Source: Dehalococcoidia bacterium
GTDB taxonomy: Bacteria > Chloroflexota > Dehalococcoidia > Lucifugimonadales > Lucifugimonadaceae
NCBI GenBank assembly: GCA_012959765.1
Contig: DUCO01000040.1
Coordinates: forward strand, 62,001-126,000
DNA: 64,000 nt
Direction: 5' to 3'
Part shown: piece after piece, positions 44,627 through 52,828 of the stretch
How positions within the stretch are numbered: the stretch's first letter is position 1
Layout: every line of letters begins with the position of its first letter
Notes under the pieces: model-generated
Told to the model about the DNA's origin: nothing
What the model saw: the letters and a program-made list of their open reading frames with translations, nothing else
The model's database searches: none
Position numbers and translations under genes: made by a program

Positions 44627-45448
44627 ATGTCGTCACCCAGAAAACTGACTCCCGCAGAAGAAGCCCGACTCGCACAGGTGCGAGCTAATTTCCAAGAGCG
44701 CCGAAAGGTATCGGAATCGCTCGAAGGAATCGGCACCCGCATCGGGGTGTATTCAGGCAAGGGCGGGGTTGGCAAGACGACCGTTGCGACGAATCTAGCG
44801 GTAACGCTGGCGGCTCAGGACAAAGCAGTTTCGCTGTTCGATTGCGACATCGACTGCCCGAACGTAACCCGCGTTCTACGTATTTCCGAAGGTCCGGTGC
44901 AGAACGGCGAAAAGCTAATTCCGCCTTCACGCTTCGGTGTGAAAGTAATGTCTATGGCGTTCTTTCAGGACAACGAAGACGAGGCGATCGTCTGGCGGGG
45001 TCCGATGATTCACAACGCGATCAACCAGTTCCTTCACTCGACCGAGTGGGGCGATCCCGACTACATGATCGTCGATCTTCCTCCGGGGACTTCTGACGCC
45101 CCGCTCACCGTGATGCAGACGCTTAATCTCGATGGATTCGTGATCGTCACGACCCCACACGAACTGGCTGTCCTCGACGCAAAACGCTCGATCAACATGG
45201 TAAAGAAGATGAACCTGAAAGTTTTTGGTATCGTCGAGAACATGTCGGGTGGAGTGTTCGGCACAGGCGGCGGCGAGGCACTCGCTGAAGAGATGGAACT
45301 CCCGTTTCTGGGAACCACCACGTTGAGTGCCGACTACATGAATTCGCAGAAGCCAGCGGCGCTTGAATCGGATGCCGTTGCAGCCGAATACGCTGTCATT
45401 GCTGAGAATCTAAAGGCACAGATAGCGGCCATAAAGACCCAGGCTTAG
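44627..45448 (+). CDS. Mrp/NBP35-family P-loop ATPase lacking the CxxC motif
   Basis: A 273-residue MinD/Mrp-type ATPase. The deviant Walker A is GVYSGKGGVGKTTVATNLAV near residues 36-55; MIVDLPPGTSDAPLTVMQ and VIVTTPHELAVLDAKRSINM are Mrp signatures. Canonical Mrp/ApbC has ENMSxxxCPxC before the GGG loop; here the text is VENMSGGVFGTGGGEAL, so the cluster-binding CxxC is deleted. Cysteines occur instead in FDCDIDCPNVTR. A role as Fe-S carrier with the DUF59 gene upstream is likely but cluster binding is in doubt. Confidence 0.87.
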   Translation: MSSPRKLTPAEEARLAQVRANFQERRKVSESLEGIGTRIGVYSGKGGVGKTTVATNLAVTLAAQDKAVSLFDCDIDCPNVTRVLRISEGPVQNGEKLIPPSRFGVKVMSMAFFQDNEDEAIVWRGPMIHNAINQFLHSTEWGDPDYMIVDLPPGTSDAPLTVMQTLNLDGFVIVTTPHELAVLDAKRSINMVKKMNLKVFGIVENMSGGVFGTGGGEALAEEMELPFLGTTTLSADYMNSQKPAALESDAVAAEYAVIAENLKAQIAAIKTQA

Positions 45449-45469
45449 ACCTCTACTCGGGCGCCTGCT

Positions 45470-46345
45470 CTATAGCGCTTTGAGCAGCATCGCTGCGATC
45501 GAATCTTCCAGCGACCGGTTCTTATCGAACGTTCCGACTCGCTCGTGCCCAATCGACGAATCAGCGATTGCCTGAAACGTTTCAGCCGCTCCTGTGTGAA
45601 TCGCCGGGCTTGTACCTGCCTCAGCGAACGTAGCGGCAATCTCTTCCATCTCGCCAATCCAGCGGAACGCCTTTGTCGAAATCGAATTGACGCCTTTCAT
45701 CCCGGCAAGAGTTCCGCTCTGGCTCATCTCCAGCTCGTGAATCAGGTCTCCGTACAGGCCGAGTGATTTCGCAGTCATAAGTGTCGATGCGTAAAGTGCG
45801 GCAGTGCCTTTCGAAAGCGCTGCGTAAACCATCTTCAAACCCGAGGCATGCCCAATCGGCCCATCCATCACGGGCACTTCAATGCCCTTACCATCGAGCT
45901 CGCCAAGAACTGGAGCATGCTCGCCTGATGCATAGATTCTCGGGACGGCACCGTTTCGAGGCGTTCCACCGATAATCCCGGCATCAATGAACTTGCCGCC
46001 GGCAGCCGTGATGATCTCGCCGATCTTGACTCCGGTAGCTGGTGACACGGCGTTGCAATCGGCAACGACCACCTTCGTGTCGGTTCTGACCATCGCTTCA
46101 GCTACGTCTTGAGCGAACGAACTGGCTTCCGATGGCACGAGGATAGAGAGGATCAAATCGCTGGCTTTCACGACCTCGTCGAGCGAGCCGGCATCCTCGA
46201 TTCCCTGCTCGGCGGCACGGGTCCTGGACGATTCGCTGCGACCGTCGAGCGCGGTTACTACTCGGTAGCCGTGTTTGGCCAAAACGCCTCCGACTCCGCT
46301 GCCCATATCGCCAGGACTCATCACTCCAACGGTTTCAACTGCCAC
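45470..46345 (-). CDS. NAD(P)-dependent oxidoreductase, 3-hydroxyisobutyrate-dehydrogenase superfamily (DUF1932)
   Basis: A 291-residue two-domain dehydrogenase. The NAD motif is VGVMSPGDMGSGVGGVL near residue 6, then ADCNAVSPATG. The C-terminal all-helical domain has GLKMVYAALSKGTAALYA, with the catalytic Lys, and matches the DUF1932 type. GTG 46343-46345 with GAGGAG 8 nt upstream is clearly the start. Substrate unknown; tartronate-semialdehyde-type reduction is possible. Confidence 0.85.
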   Translation of the reverse strand: MAVETVGVMSPGDMGSGVGGVLAKHGYRVVTALDGRSESSRTRAAEQGIEDAGSLDEVVKASDLILSILVPSEASSFAQDVAEAMVRTDTKVVVADCNAVSPATGVKIGEIITAAGGKFIDAGIIGGTPRNGAVPRIYASGEHAPVLGELDGKGIEVPVMDGPIGHASGLKMVYAALSKGTAALYASTLMTAKSLGLYGDLIHELEMSQSGTLAGMKGVNSISTKAFRWIGEMEEIAATFAEAGTSPAIHTGAAETFQAIADSSIGHERVGTFDKNRSLEDSIAAMLLKAL

Positions 46346-46429
46346 GAAAATATCTCCTCTAGTTAGCCTGCATCGATAGCAGTTTGCCGAATATCGCACG
46401 CATTGTCATCTTGATTCAACACTCGCTCA

Positions 46430-46467
46430 TGAACAAAGAAAGCGCCCGGCCAAAATGACCGGGCGCT
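46430..46467 (-). terminator. Rho-independent terminator after the SelA-like gene
   Basis: AGCGCCCGG and CCGGGCGCT form a perfect 9-bp stem around a 9-nt loop; on the minus strand TTTCTTTGTT follows. Confidence 0.85.
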
Positions 46468-46506
46468 TATTTCGAAAACTATCTGACGTATTCCAGCTGT
46501 TGGGAA

Positions 46507-47658
46507 CTATCCCTTGGCGAGAGCCGCTATTGCGTTACCAACGAGTTCGGGCTCGCCTTCACCCATGCCGAAGACATGAATCTCAAGCCGTGGTGCTGTG
46601 AGCGACACACGAGTCCAGATCGAAGGATCGCCATCACGCAGCTTCTCAACAAGATCGTCGTTAGTGAACCCGACTATATCGGGGTCGACACTCACGAAAA
46701 CACCGAACGGCTGATGCGCTTTGATGTTGGTATTAAGCGATGCGGTCACACCGGGAATACCTTTCAGCGGCTTCAGAATAGCCTGCGACTGGGTTTCTGC
46801 CATCGACAGACGATCTTCGTGGTTCAGTGTCAACCACCGTCCTACAGCGGCGACGACCCCCATGATTTCCTGTCGGTCAATCTTCTGCGGTCGACCAATT
46901 CCACGGATACGTCGGCCTTCATAACCAACAAATGAGTGGCGACTTATGGCGTCGATCACTTCCTTGGTGCCGAGTGCGAAGCCTGTCGAATGCGGTGCGC
47001 CCATGTACTTGGCTGCGATGCACTGGAAATCGGCTCCCATTTTCACGTACTTGCCGAAGTTCTCCAGGGGATATATCTGCCCTGCGGCATCAACGGAAAC
47101 AGGCTTACCGGCTGCGTGGGTGATCTCGATCACCTGTTCAAGTGTTAGCACGTTGGGATCTGTCGGGTTCTGTTCGTAAACAACATAGTGAACGGCGGCT
47201 GTGGAATCGGAAATGGCATTTCGAAGATCGTCTTCGGTGGTGCCATTTTCATCACCGAACTCAACGAGCTTCGCTCCGGCAAATTCCAGACAACGGTCGT
47301 ACCAGTAGCGCTGACGCTTCTGGATAAGAATCTCGTTCGGCATGCCCGTTGTGTCGGGCAACTGCTCGATCTTGTCGTCATCGGTTCCGGCCATGAACGC
47401 TGCGGTCGCGAGGGTCAAAGCAGACCCCGCTCCAGAAGTAATGTACGCAGCCGGCACTCCCAGCATTTCGGCAATTCGATCACCCGCTACCTGCTCAAGT
47501 TCGATCAGTGGGACATAAGCAGAGTCAGCCGCATCCATGGCAGCTTTTACTTCAGCGACGGGCGTTGAACCGCCGAGTAATGTCACGCTTCCAGTCGCGT
47601 TCACAACTGGCTTCGCACCCATTTCTTTGTAGATCGATCCCCAGTCATTCGTAGTCAC
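46507..47658 (-). CDS. SelA/DgaE-like PLP-dependent enzyme
   Basis: A 383-residue fold-type I PLP enzyme related to selenocysteine synthase and to D-glucosaminate-6-phosphate ammonia-lyase. Key segments are PVVNATGSVTLLGGSTP, AAYITSGAGSALTLATAA, KLVEFGDENGTTEDDL, VSVDAAGQIYP and the lysine in CIAAKYMGAPHSTGF. It lacks the N-terminal tRNA-binding domain of true SelA, so a role in Sec synthesis is unlikely. GTG at 47656-47658 has AAGGA upstream; an ATG at 47679 is less well supported. An elimination or amino-sugar-acid role is inferred. Confidence 0.8.
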   Translation of the reverse strand: MTTNDWGSIYKEMGAKPVVNATGSVTLLGGSTPVAEVKAAMDAADSAYVPLIELEQVAGDRIAEMLGVPAAYITSGAGSALTLATAAFMAGTDDDKIEQLPDTTGMPNEILIQKRQRYWYDRCLEFAGAKLVEFGDENGTTEDDLRNAISDSTAAVHYVVYEQNPTDPNVLTLEQVIEITHAAGKPVSVDAAGQIYPLENFGKYVKMGADFQCIAAKYMGAPHSTGFALGTKEVIDAISRHSFVGYEGRRIRGIGRPQKIDRQEIMGVVAAVGRWLTLNHEDRLSMAETQSQAILKPLKGIPGVTASLNTNIKAHQPFGVFVSVDPDIVGFTNDDLVEKLRDGDPSIWTRVSLTAPRLEIHVFGMGEGEPELVGNAIAALAKG

Positions 47659-47900
47659 ATCAGGTTCCTTTTCGAACATTGATCAGACATTAGAATTCGC
47701 TCATTTCAGCGAACTCGCCACCTTGCTGATCGGTTGCGGAGGCAAATATACCCTCGAAGCACGCTGCTCGCACCCATTAGCGGAGTATTGATTGGTTTTA
47801 GTGCGTTCGAAATGGCGTGGGCGAGATAACATGCGCAGTCACATGTTCACAGTTGATCATCCTGTGAATAGTGGGGTGTCTACCGGAGAATGAGCGGGAA

Positions 47901-48500
47901 ATGGCCGAGCTCGAAACAGTCGCAGTAAAGTTACAGTCAGGGGTAGAAGTACAGGTCGACTCCTGGACGAACACGGCTGCGGAAAACCCGCTGGTGATCG
48001 TTGCGCCCGGTACTGCTACCGACGATTGGAACGAGTTCGCTTCACTTCTAACCCCTTCCCACGCTCCGGTTCTTGCACACGTTTCATCGGCTCTGGAATT
48101 GCTGCATTTCATATGGGAGATCGGGGAGCCGGTGGCGTTGCTTTCGCAAGGAGATGTGGCGGCAGGTTGGGTTAGCGATCTGGTGGCTTCATCACCGGCA
48201 GCTGCCACTTCGATAACGATATGCGACGGCGAGATTTCAGCGGATCAGATTAAAGGCATGCACGCCATATCGACTCTGATACTGCGGGGCAGGCAGGGCC
48301 AGTTGCTGACTCACGAAGCAGCTGTTGCGATGTATGAATCTTCCCGACATTCAACACTTGCGGAACCTGAGAACTGCGGCGACTTTCCTGCGAAAGACAC
48401 CGCCGATGCCGCAGCTTCGGCGGTGAACTGGTTCCTCGCTGGTTCAGGACGCGGTGATAACGAGTTTTCGGAAGCAGAGCCGATCGACCCGAAGTCGTAG
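47901..48500 (+). CDS. Alpha/beta-hydrolase-fold protein, degenerate
   Basis: A 199-residue protein with a compact alpha/beta-hydrolase pattern: LVIVAPGTATDDWNEF, then a nucleophile-elbow-like VALLSQGDVAAGWVSDLVAS, and a late LILRGRQGQLLTHEAA with the catalytic-His-type position. The classical GxSxG is not intact (L-x-S-x-G), so activity is uncertain. ATG 47901 follows GAGCGGGAA. The gene converges with an SMP-30 gene 24 bp downstream. Confidence 0.6.
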   Translation: MAELETVAVKLQSGVEVQVDSWTNTAAENPLVIVAPGTATDDWNEFASLLTPSHAPVLAHVSSALELLHFIWEIGEPVALLSQGDVAAGWVSDLVASSPAAATSITICDGEISADQIKGMHAISTLILRGRQGQLLTHEAAVAMYESSRHSTLAEPENCGDFPAKDTADAAASAVNWFLAGSGRGDNEFSEAEPIDPKS

Positions 48501-48524
48501 GGCTCAGCCTGCCAGCCAGTCACA

Positions 48525-49412
48525 CTACTTCGAAGCTAACAACGGCAGCCCATCCACACCGATGTGGTGGCGTTCGAGAGTCCCGGCATCCTTGACAGTT
48601 ACGTAGATATCGCCGCTTCTTTTTGGGCCAAACGCAACGTTAGTCGGCTGCTCCCCACCTACCGGAATCCGCTCTACTACATCGCCGTTCGTATCGACCA
48701 CAGTCACATCGCCCTGCCCGACCACTGCGCAATACAGGAAGCCGTTTTCGCCGACAGGCAGACCGTCTCTGCCCTTAAACCCGGCAGGCCGCGAGCGGTC
48801 AACAAGATCGGCGAAATCCTCGCGTCGGCCGAGCGTTCCGTCCTTGCGCCAGTCGTACCGATAGACGAGTCCACTCACGGTAGCCGTCACATATAACGCC
48901 TTATCAGCCCCAAACGCCAGTCCGTTTGCAAAGGCAAGCCCGTCATCGAGAAGCGTTGCCGACATGTTGGATAAATCGATACAAAATACCCTGCCATCGA
49001 TTGGGTAGTCCGTGCGCCCCTCATCAAGCGCTGCCTGAAAAGCTGGACGATGTACGCCGGAGTCGGTCATGTAAAGAGCACCGTCTGGACCAAACGCAAG
49101 GTCGTTCGGAAACAGGAATTCGACACCGTCGCCTTCGGTCATCGCAACCTCAGACTCCCCATCCAAACCAACCCGCAGCAACGACGGTGGGTTCATCGAT
49201 TCGGCGACCCACAGTGTTCCTTCAGAGTCTTGGACCATCCCGTTGGATCGACCAGTCTGAACGACAATTCGCTTTGACTGGCCATCGGGAGAGATCACCG
49301 AAACATGACCCGTCTCCGGGCTCATCTCAACGACGCCCCAACTGCCATCCGGAAGAGGTACCGGTCCTTCGGGTTCACCCAATCCACTATGAAATATCGT
49401 TCCGGTACTCAT
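48525..49412 (-). CDS. SMP-30/gluconolactonase-family protein
   Basis: A 295-residue six-bladed beta-propeller lactonase. The metal Glu is in GEPEGPVPLPDGSW near residue 14, with FPNDLAFGPDGALYMTDSG supplying Asn and Asp. Members open sugar lactones such as gluconolactone or aldarolactone. A second family member is at the right end of the window. A link to the uronate-dehydrogenase-like gene at 29.7 kb is inferred. Confidence 0.87.
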   Translation of the reverse strand: MSTGTIFHSGLGEPEGPVPLPDGSWGVVEMSPETGHVSVISPDGQSKRIVVQTGRSNGMVQDSEGTLWVAESMNPPSLLRVGLDGESEVAMTEGDGVEFLFPNDLAFGPDGALYMTDSGVHRPAFQAALDEGRTDYPIDGRVFCIDLSNMSATLLDDGLAFANGLAFGADKALYVTATVSGLVYRYDWRKDGTLGRREDFADLVDRSRPAGFKGRDGLPVGENGFLYCAVVGQGDVTVVDTNGDVVERIPVGGEQPTNVAFGPKRSGDIYVTVKDAGTLERHHIGVDGLPLLASK

Positions 49413-49733
49413 TTACTCGCGCCTTCAACAAATCAAAAACTTCCGAATCTGGCAGCAATATAAATCAATGCTGAGCAACGACAAACTACTATTCACCGGC
49501 CAGGCGTGAATTACCGGCTGATTCCGATGTAGCCCAACTGCGAAGGATGTTGTACTTTTAACAGGTTGGCTTGCGAACATAGGGCACACGTCCCAAACGT
49601 TTTGTTCGAAAAACCAACATTTAGCACAGTTCGTGTGACGGCAGTTTCGTAACGTAATACGGGGCTGGGTCGGCATGCCGATCCGCTGTAATCAGCGCAA
49701 AACCTACCGTCGGACGCACAAGGTGATGACAAA
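49413..49733. other. Intergenic region upstream of rplI
   Basis: A 320-bp divergent region between the SMP-30 gene and rplI. No open frame or known RNA is recognised. It contains the 12-bp self-complementary TCGGCATGCCGA at 49670-49681, 53 bp before the rplI start, which might fold in an L9 leader. No convincing -35/-10 pair was found. Confidence 0.4.
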
Positions 49734-50450
49734 GTGAAAGTTCTATTTCTAGAGGATGTACGTCCTACCGCACGCGCCGGTGACGTAAAGGAAGTCAAGA
49801 ATGGCTTCGCACGAAATTACCTCATCCCACAGGGCTTCGCAGTTCAGGCTACCGAGCATGAGCTACGACGAGCCTCAAAGCTGCGAGAGCAGGCTGAAGA
49901 TCGACGACTTGTTGAAGCCAAAGATTGGCAAGACGTCGCCGACGCGCTCAAGGACCAGAAGGTCCGAATCGAAGTACGAACAGGCCCAACCGGCCGCTTG
50001 TACGGTTCCGTTACCAACACGATGATTGCCGCCAAGCTTGGCGAAATGACCGAACGTGAGATCGACCGCAAGGGTATTCAAATTCCTGCACCGATCCGAG
50101 CCGTTGGTGACTACAAGGTCCCGGCACGCTTCGTTGAGGGCGTTTCAGCAACTATCGTTGTTGAAGTTGTCGCCGACGATGCTTCTATCGAGCTGAACAA
50201 GCAGATGGAAGAAGCGGTATCGCAGATGACTGATGAGGACACCAACGTTCTCGACCCGTCGTTCGAGGATGTTCTGGCCGCAGCCGAAGCGGAGATTGAC
50301 GCTACAGCTGCCGAGGATTCTGAAGTCGAGAGTGAAGACGGTGAAGGCGACGAAGCTGAATCTTCTGAAGAAGCTTCCGAAGACACTTCTGACAATAGTT
50401 CCGACGATTCTGATGACGCTGACGATTCCGAAGAGAAATCTGAAGAGTAG
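49734..50450 (+). CDS. rplI: 50S ribosomal protein L9 with long acidic C-terminal tail
   Basis: Residues 1-148 are standard L9, starting MKVLFLEDVRPTARAGDVKEVKNGFARNYLIPQG. A further 90 residues are an acidic Ser/Glu/Asp tail (EVESEDGEGDEAESSEE ... SDDADDSEEKSEE) not present in typical L9. The start is GTG. A strong terminator follows before dnaB. The rplI-dnaB order is common in bacteria. Confidence 0.94.
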   Translation: MKVLFLEDVRPTARAGDVKEVKNGFARNYLIPQGFAVQATEHELRRASKLREQAEDRRLVEAKDWQDVADALKDQKVRIEVRTGPTGRLYGSVTNTMIAAKLGEMTEREIDRKGIQIPAPIRAVGDYKVPARFVEGVSATIVVEVVADDASIELNKQMEEAVSQMTDEDTNVLDPSFEDVLAAAEAEIDATAAEDSEVESEDGEGDEAESSEEASEDTSDNSSDDSDDADDSEEKSEE

Positions 50451-50476
50451 TCCAGTAATCTCCCAGAGATCGCTAA

Positions 50477-50513
50477 ACGGCCCGGGGCAAGCTGCTCCGG
50501 GCCGTTGCATTTA
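50477..50513 (+). terminator. Rho-independent terminator after rplI
   Basis: ACGGCCCGG and CCGGGCCGT form a 9-bp stem with an 11-nt loop, followed by TGCATTT. The T-run is short but the stem is strong. Confidence 0.75.
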
Positions 50514-50549
50514 ACATGCCGTTTTTCACCCAAATTAGTGAGTTGAACT

Positions 50550-50583
50550 GAGTTGGGGAAAACTTGTGGAGAAATGTGGATAT
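50550..50583. promoter_or_regulatory. DnaA-box-like cluster upstream of dnaB
   Basis: GAGTTGGGGAAAAC is followed by TGTGGAGAA (50565-50573) and TGTGGATAT (50575-50583). Each nonamer differs by one base from TGTGGATAA, the complement of the DnaA box TTATCCACA, and they are one helical turn apart. It could regulate dnaB or form part of an origin. Only these two boxes were noticed. Confidence 0.45.
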
Positions 50584-50687
50584 CTTCGATCCGAAATCGG
50601 ACATTTTCAGCCGCTTTTTCCCAGCAATGTGATTGTATATTCCAGACATATCTTCACACACATACTCTAGGCCACGTACTCCGCTAA

Positions 50688-52100
50688 ATGCAAGCTGATC
50701 GACTCCCACCACATGATTTAAGCGCCGAGGAATCGGTTCTCGGCTCTATCTTGATTGACGGCATGACGATCACCCAGATCGCAGGCTTTCTTTCCGCCGA
50801 TGACTTCTATCGGGAGATCAACAGGCAGGCGTTCGAGGTCTGCTTCGACCTCTTCCAGCGTGACGAGGCGATCAATCAGGTAACCGTCACCCACGAGCTC
50901 GACAACCGCGATCTGCTCGAATCGGTTGGCGGTGCTTCGTATCTATCTCACCTCGTCGAAGTCACGCCCACGTCGGTGCACATCAAGCACTACGCCAATC
51001 TGGTGCACCGTACTGCCACCATGCGCAGGCTCATCGCTGCGGCTGCTGAAATTTCCGACATCGGCTACAACGACGATCCCGATGTCGACGTGGCGCTTTC
51101 GGCGGCTGAAGATGCTCTATTCAGTATCAGACAGGGTTCACAAAACCGTGATTTCGTGCCACTGGTCGATTCACTAACTCCTTATCTTGAAGAATCATCC
51201 CCACTAGATCAGGTCGACGGCCAGCAGAGCACATCGCCCATCGTCACCGGGTACAGACGGCTCGACGAGCTTCTTGTTGGTGGCTTACAACGATCCGACA
51301 TGGTGGTGCTTGCTGCCCGCCCGTCGGTTGGTAAATCGATGTTGGGCTTGAACTTCACGCTGAGTGCTGCGAAAGCCGGATTCAAAGTGGGAATCTTCTC
51401 GCTCGAAATGGGGCGCGATCAGATTGCCATGAGGCTCTTGGCGGCTCAGTCGAGAGTGAACATGCAACAGATTCGAAACCGAATCCAGTCACCCAGCGAA
51501 GAAGATCAGGTGATCAACTCGATTGGTCTGCTTTCTGACCTCACGATCTACATCGATGACACACCGTTCCAGACCGTCGCTGAAATGCGCGGCAAGGCGC
51601 GTCGTTTGCAGATGACCCACGGACTCGACTTTCTGGTTGTCGACTATATGCAGTTGATCAACGGTGGATCGAGCTTTGGCCGGGAAGGCAACCGTGCGCA
51701 AGAAGTCTCCGAGATTTCACGGCAGATGAAGGGCATGGCGAGAGACCTTCATATCCCGGTGCTCGCAATTTCACAGCTGAGTCGTGCGGTTGAACACCGA
51801 ACGTCTCATCGGCCGATGCTTTCGGATCTGCGTGAGTCGGGTTCGATTGAGCAGGATGCCGACGTTGTGATGTTTATTCACAGGGAAGACAAGTTCACGA
51901 CTGAAGATGAGTGGAACAAGTCGAATCCGACTCAGCCATTCCCCCGCGACCGGGCAACGTTGATCATCGCTAAGCACCGAAATGGCCCGACCGATGAGGT
52001 CGAAATGAGAGTGCGTGATTCGGTTGGTATTTTCGAAGAGTTGTCGTTCTCGCCGCAAACGTCGCAATCGTATGCACCGTCATCTGGAGTAGCACGGTGA
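50688..52100 (+). CDS. dnaB: Replicative DNA helicase DnaB
   Basis: A hexameric 5'-3' helicase at the replication fork, 470 residues. The N-terminal domain begins QADRLPPHDLSAEESVLGSIL. The RecA-like C-terminal domain has Walker A AARPSVGKSMLGLN near residue 206, Walker B FLVVDYMQLING and the arginine-finger region. Its stop overlaps the start of the DnaD-like gene by 4 nt (GTGA), so helicase and loading factors are translationally coupled. Confidence 0.96.
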   Translation: MQADRLPPHDLSAEESVLGSILIDGMTITQIAGFLSADDFYREINRQAFEVCFDLFQRDEAINQVTVTHELDNRDLLESVGGASYLSHLVEVTPTSVHIKHYANLVHRTATMRRLIAAAAEISDIGYNDDPDVDVALSAAEDALFSIRQGSQNRDFVPLVDSLTPYLEESSPLDQVDGQQSTSPIVTGYRRLDELLVGGLQRSDMVVLAARPSVGKSMLGLNFTLSAAKAGFKVGIFSLEMGRDQIAMRLLAAQSRVNMQQIRNRIQSPSEEDQVINSIGLLSDLTIYIDDTPFQTVAEMRGKARRLQMTHGLDFLVVDYMQLINGGSSFGREGNRAQEVSEISRQMKGMARDLHIPVLAISQLSRAVEHRTSHRPMLSDLRESGSIEQDADVVMFIHREDKFTTEDEWNKSNPTQPFPRDRATLIIAKHRNGPTDEVEMRVRDSVGIFEELSFSPQTSQSYAPSSGVAR

Positions 52101-52828
52101 AGGACGGATTCCCACGCGGGGTTCAGTTCACACCAGTACCAGATCCACTCCTAGCCTCGCTACTGGAAGAGATCGACTCACTAGGTGAGCTTAAAGTGGT
52201 ACTGCGCGCGGTTCATGCGTTGCACAAACAGCGAAAAGTGCCGGCGTCGATTCCGTTTAACGAGCTTTATTCAGATCGCACGGTAGCTGCCATGCTGGGC
52301 GTTTCAGGCGATGAACTAGAACGAACGGTCGATACCGCTGTGGAGTCGGCAATTGATCGCGGAATTTTTCTGATTGCAATCAGCGATCACGGAAACCGAG
52401 GCATTTATCTGAACACCGAGCCGGTCAGACGGGCATTGGCACGGCAGGGAATTGATTTCTCAATAAAAACCGTCGAGACGGCCGAAACCTGGCCCGACAC
52501 CGAAGCTGCGCTTCCGAAGCAAGACGCTGTAACGTTTTACGAACAGAACATCGGCACTGTGACTCCGATCGTCGCCGATAACCTGCACGCAGCGCTGGAA
52601 GAACACCCGGAAGACGAGGTTCGACTAGCGATTCGAAAGGCCGCAGAGGCCAATGCACGGAGTTGGAACTACATAGCTGCAATTCTTCGCCGCTGGGCAG
52701 AGGAAGGCAGACCCGAGGAGCTTGATGATGGACGGGATGGAACCGCTGAACGAGATCTTCAAGAGGATCGGTCAGACCAGTTCTACGAGGAGTACCTTGA
52801 GCGACAGCGAGCTAGAGGAGCTAACTAG
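52097..52828 (+). CDS. DnaD-domain replication initiation protein
   Basis: A 243-residue protein. The N-terminal 110 residues form a winged-helix-like unit (YSDRTVAAMLGVSGDELERTVDTAVESAIDRGIFL). Residues 155-215 match the DnaD/DnaB2 domain: VTFYEQNIGTVTPIVADNLHAALEE ... WNYIAAILRRWAEEG. DnaD proteins remodel DNA and help load helicase in Firmicutes. GTG start overlaps dnaB. The 3' end overlaps the loader gene by about 100 nt in another frame. Confidence 0.85.
   Translation: MKDGFPRGVQFTPVPDPLLASLLEEIDSLGELKVVLRAVHALHKQRKVPASIPFNELYSDRTVAAMLGVSGDELERTVDTAVESAIDRGIFLIAISDHGNRGIYLNTEPVRRALARQGIDFSIKTVETAETWPDTEAALPKQDAVTFYEQNIGTVTPIVADNLHAALEEHPEDEVRLAIRKAAEANARSWNYIAAILRRWAEEGRPEELDDGRDGTAERDLQEDRSDQFYEEYLERQRARGAN

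Noticed and set aside
46507-47658. SelA-like gene as the selenocysteine synthase for the proposed selenoprotein
   Set aside because: It lacks the N-terminal tRNA-binding domain and looks like the DgaE/SelA-like group; it is not evidence for Sec machinery.
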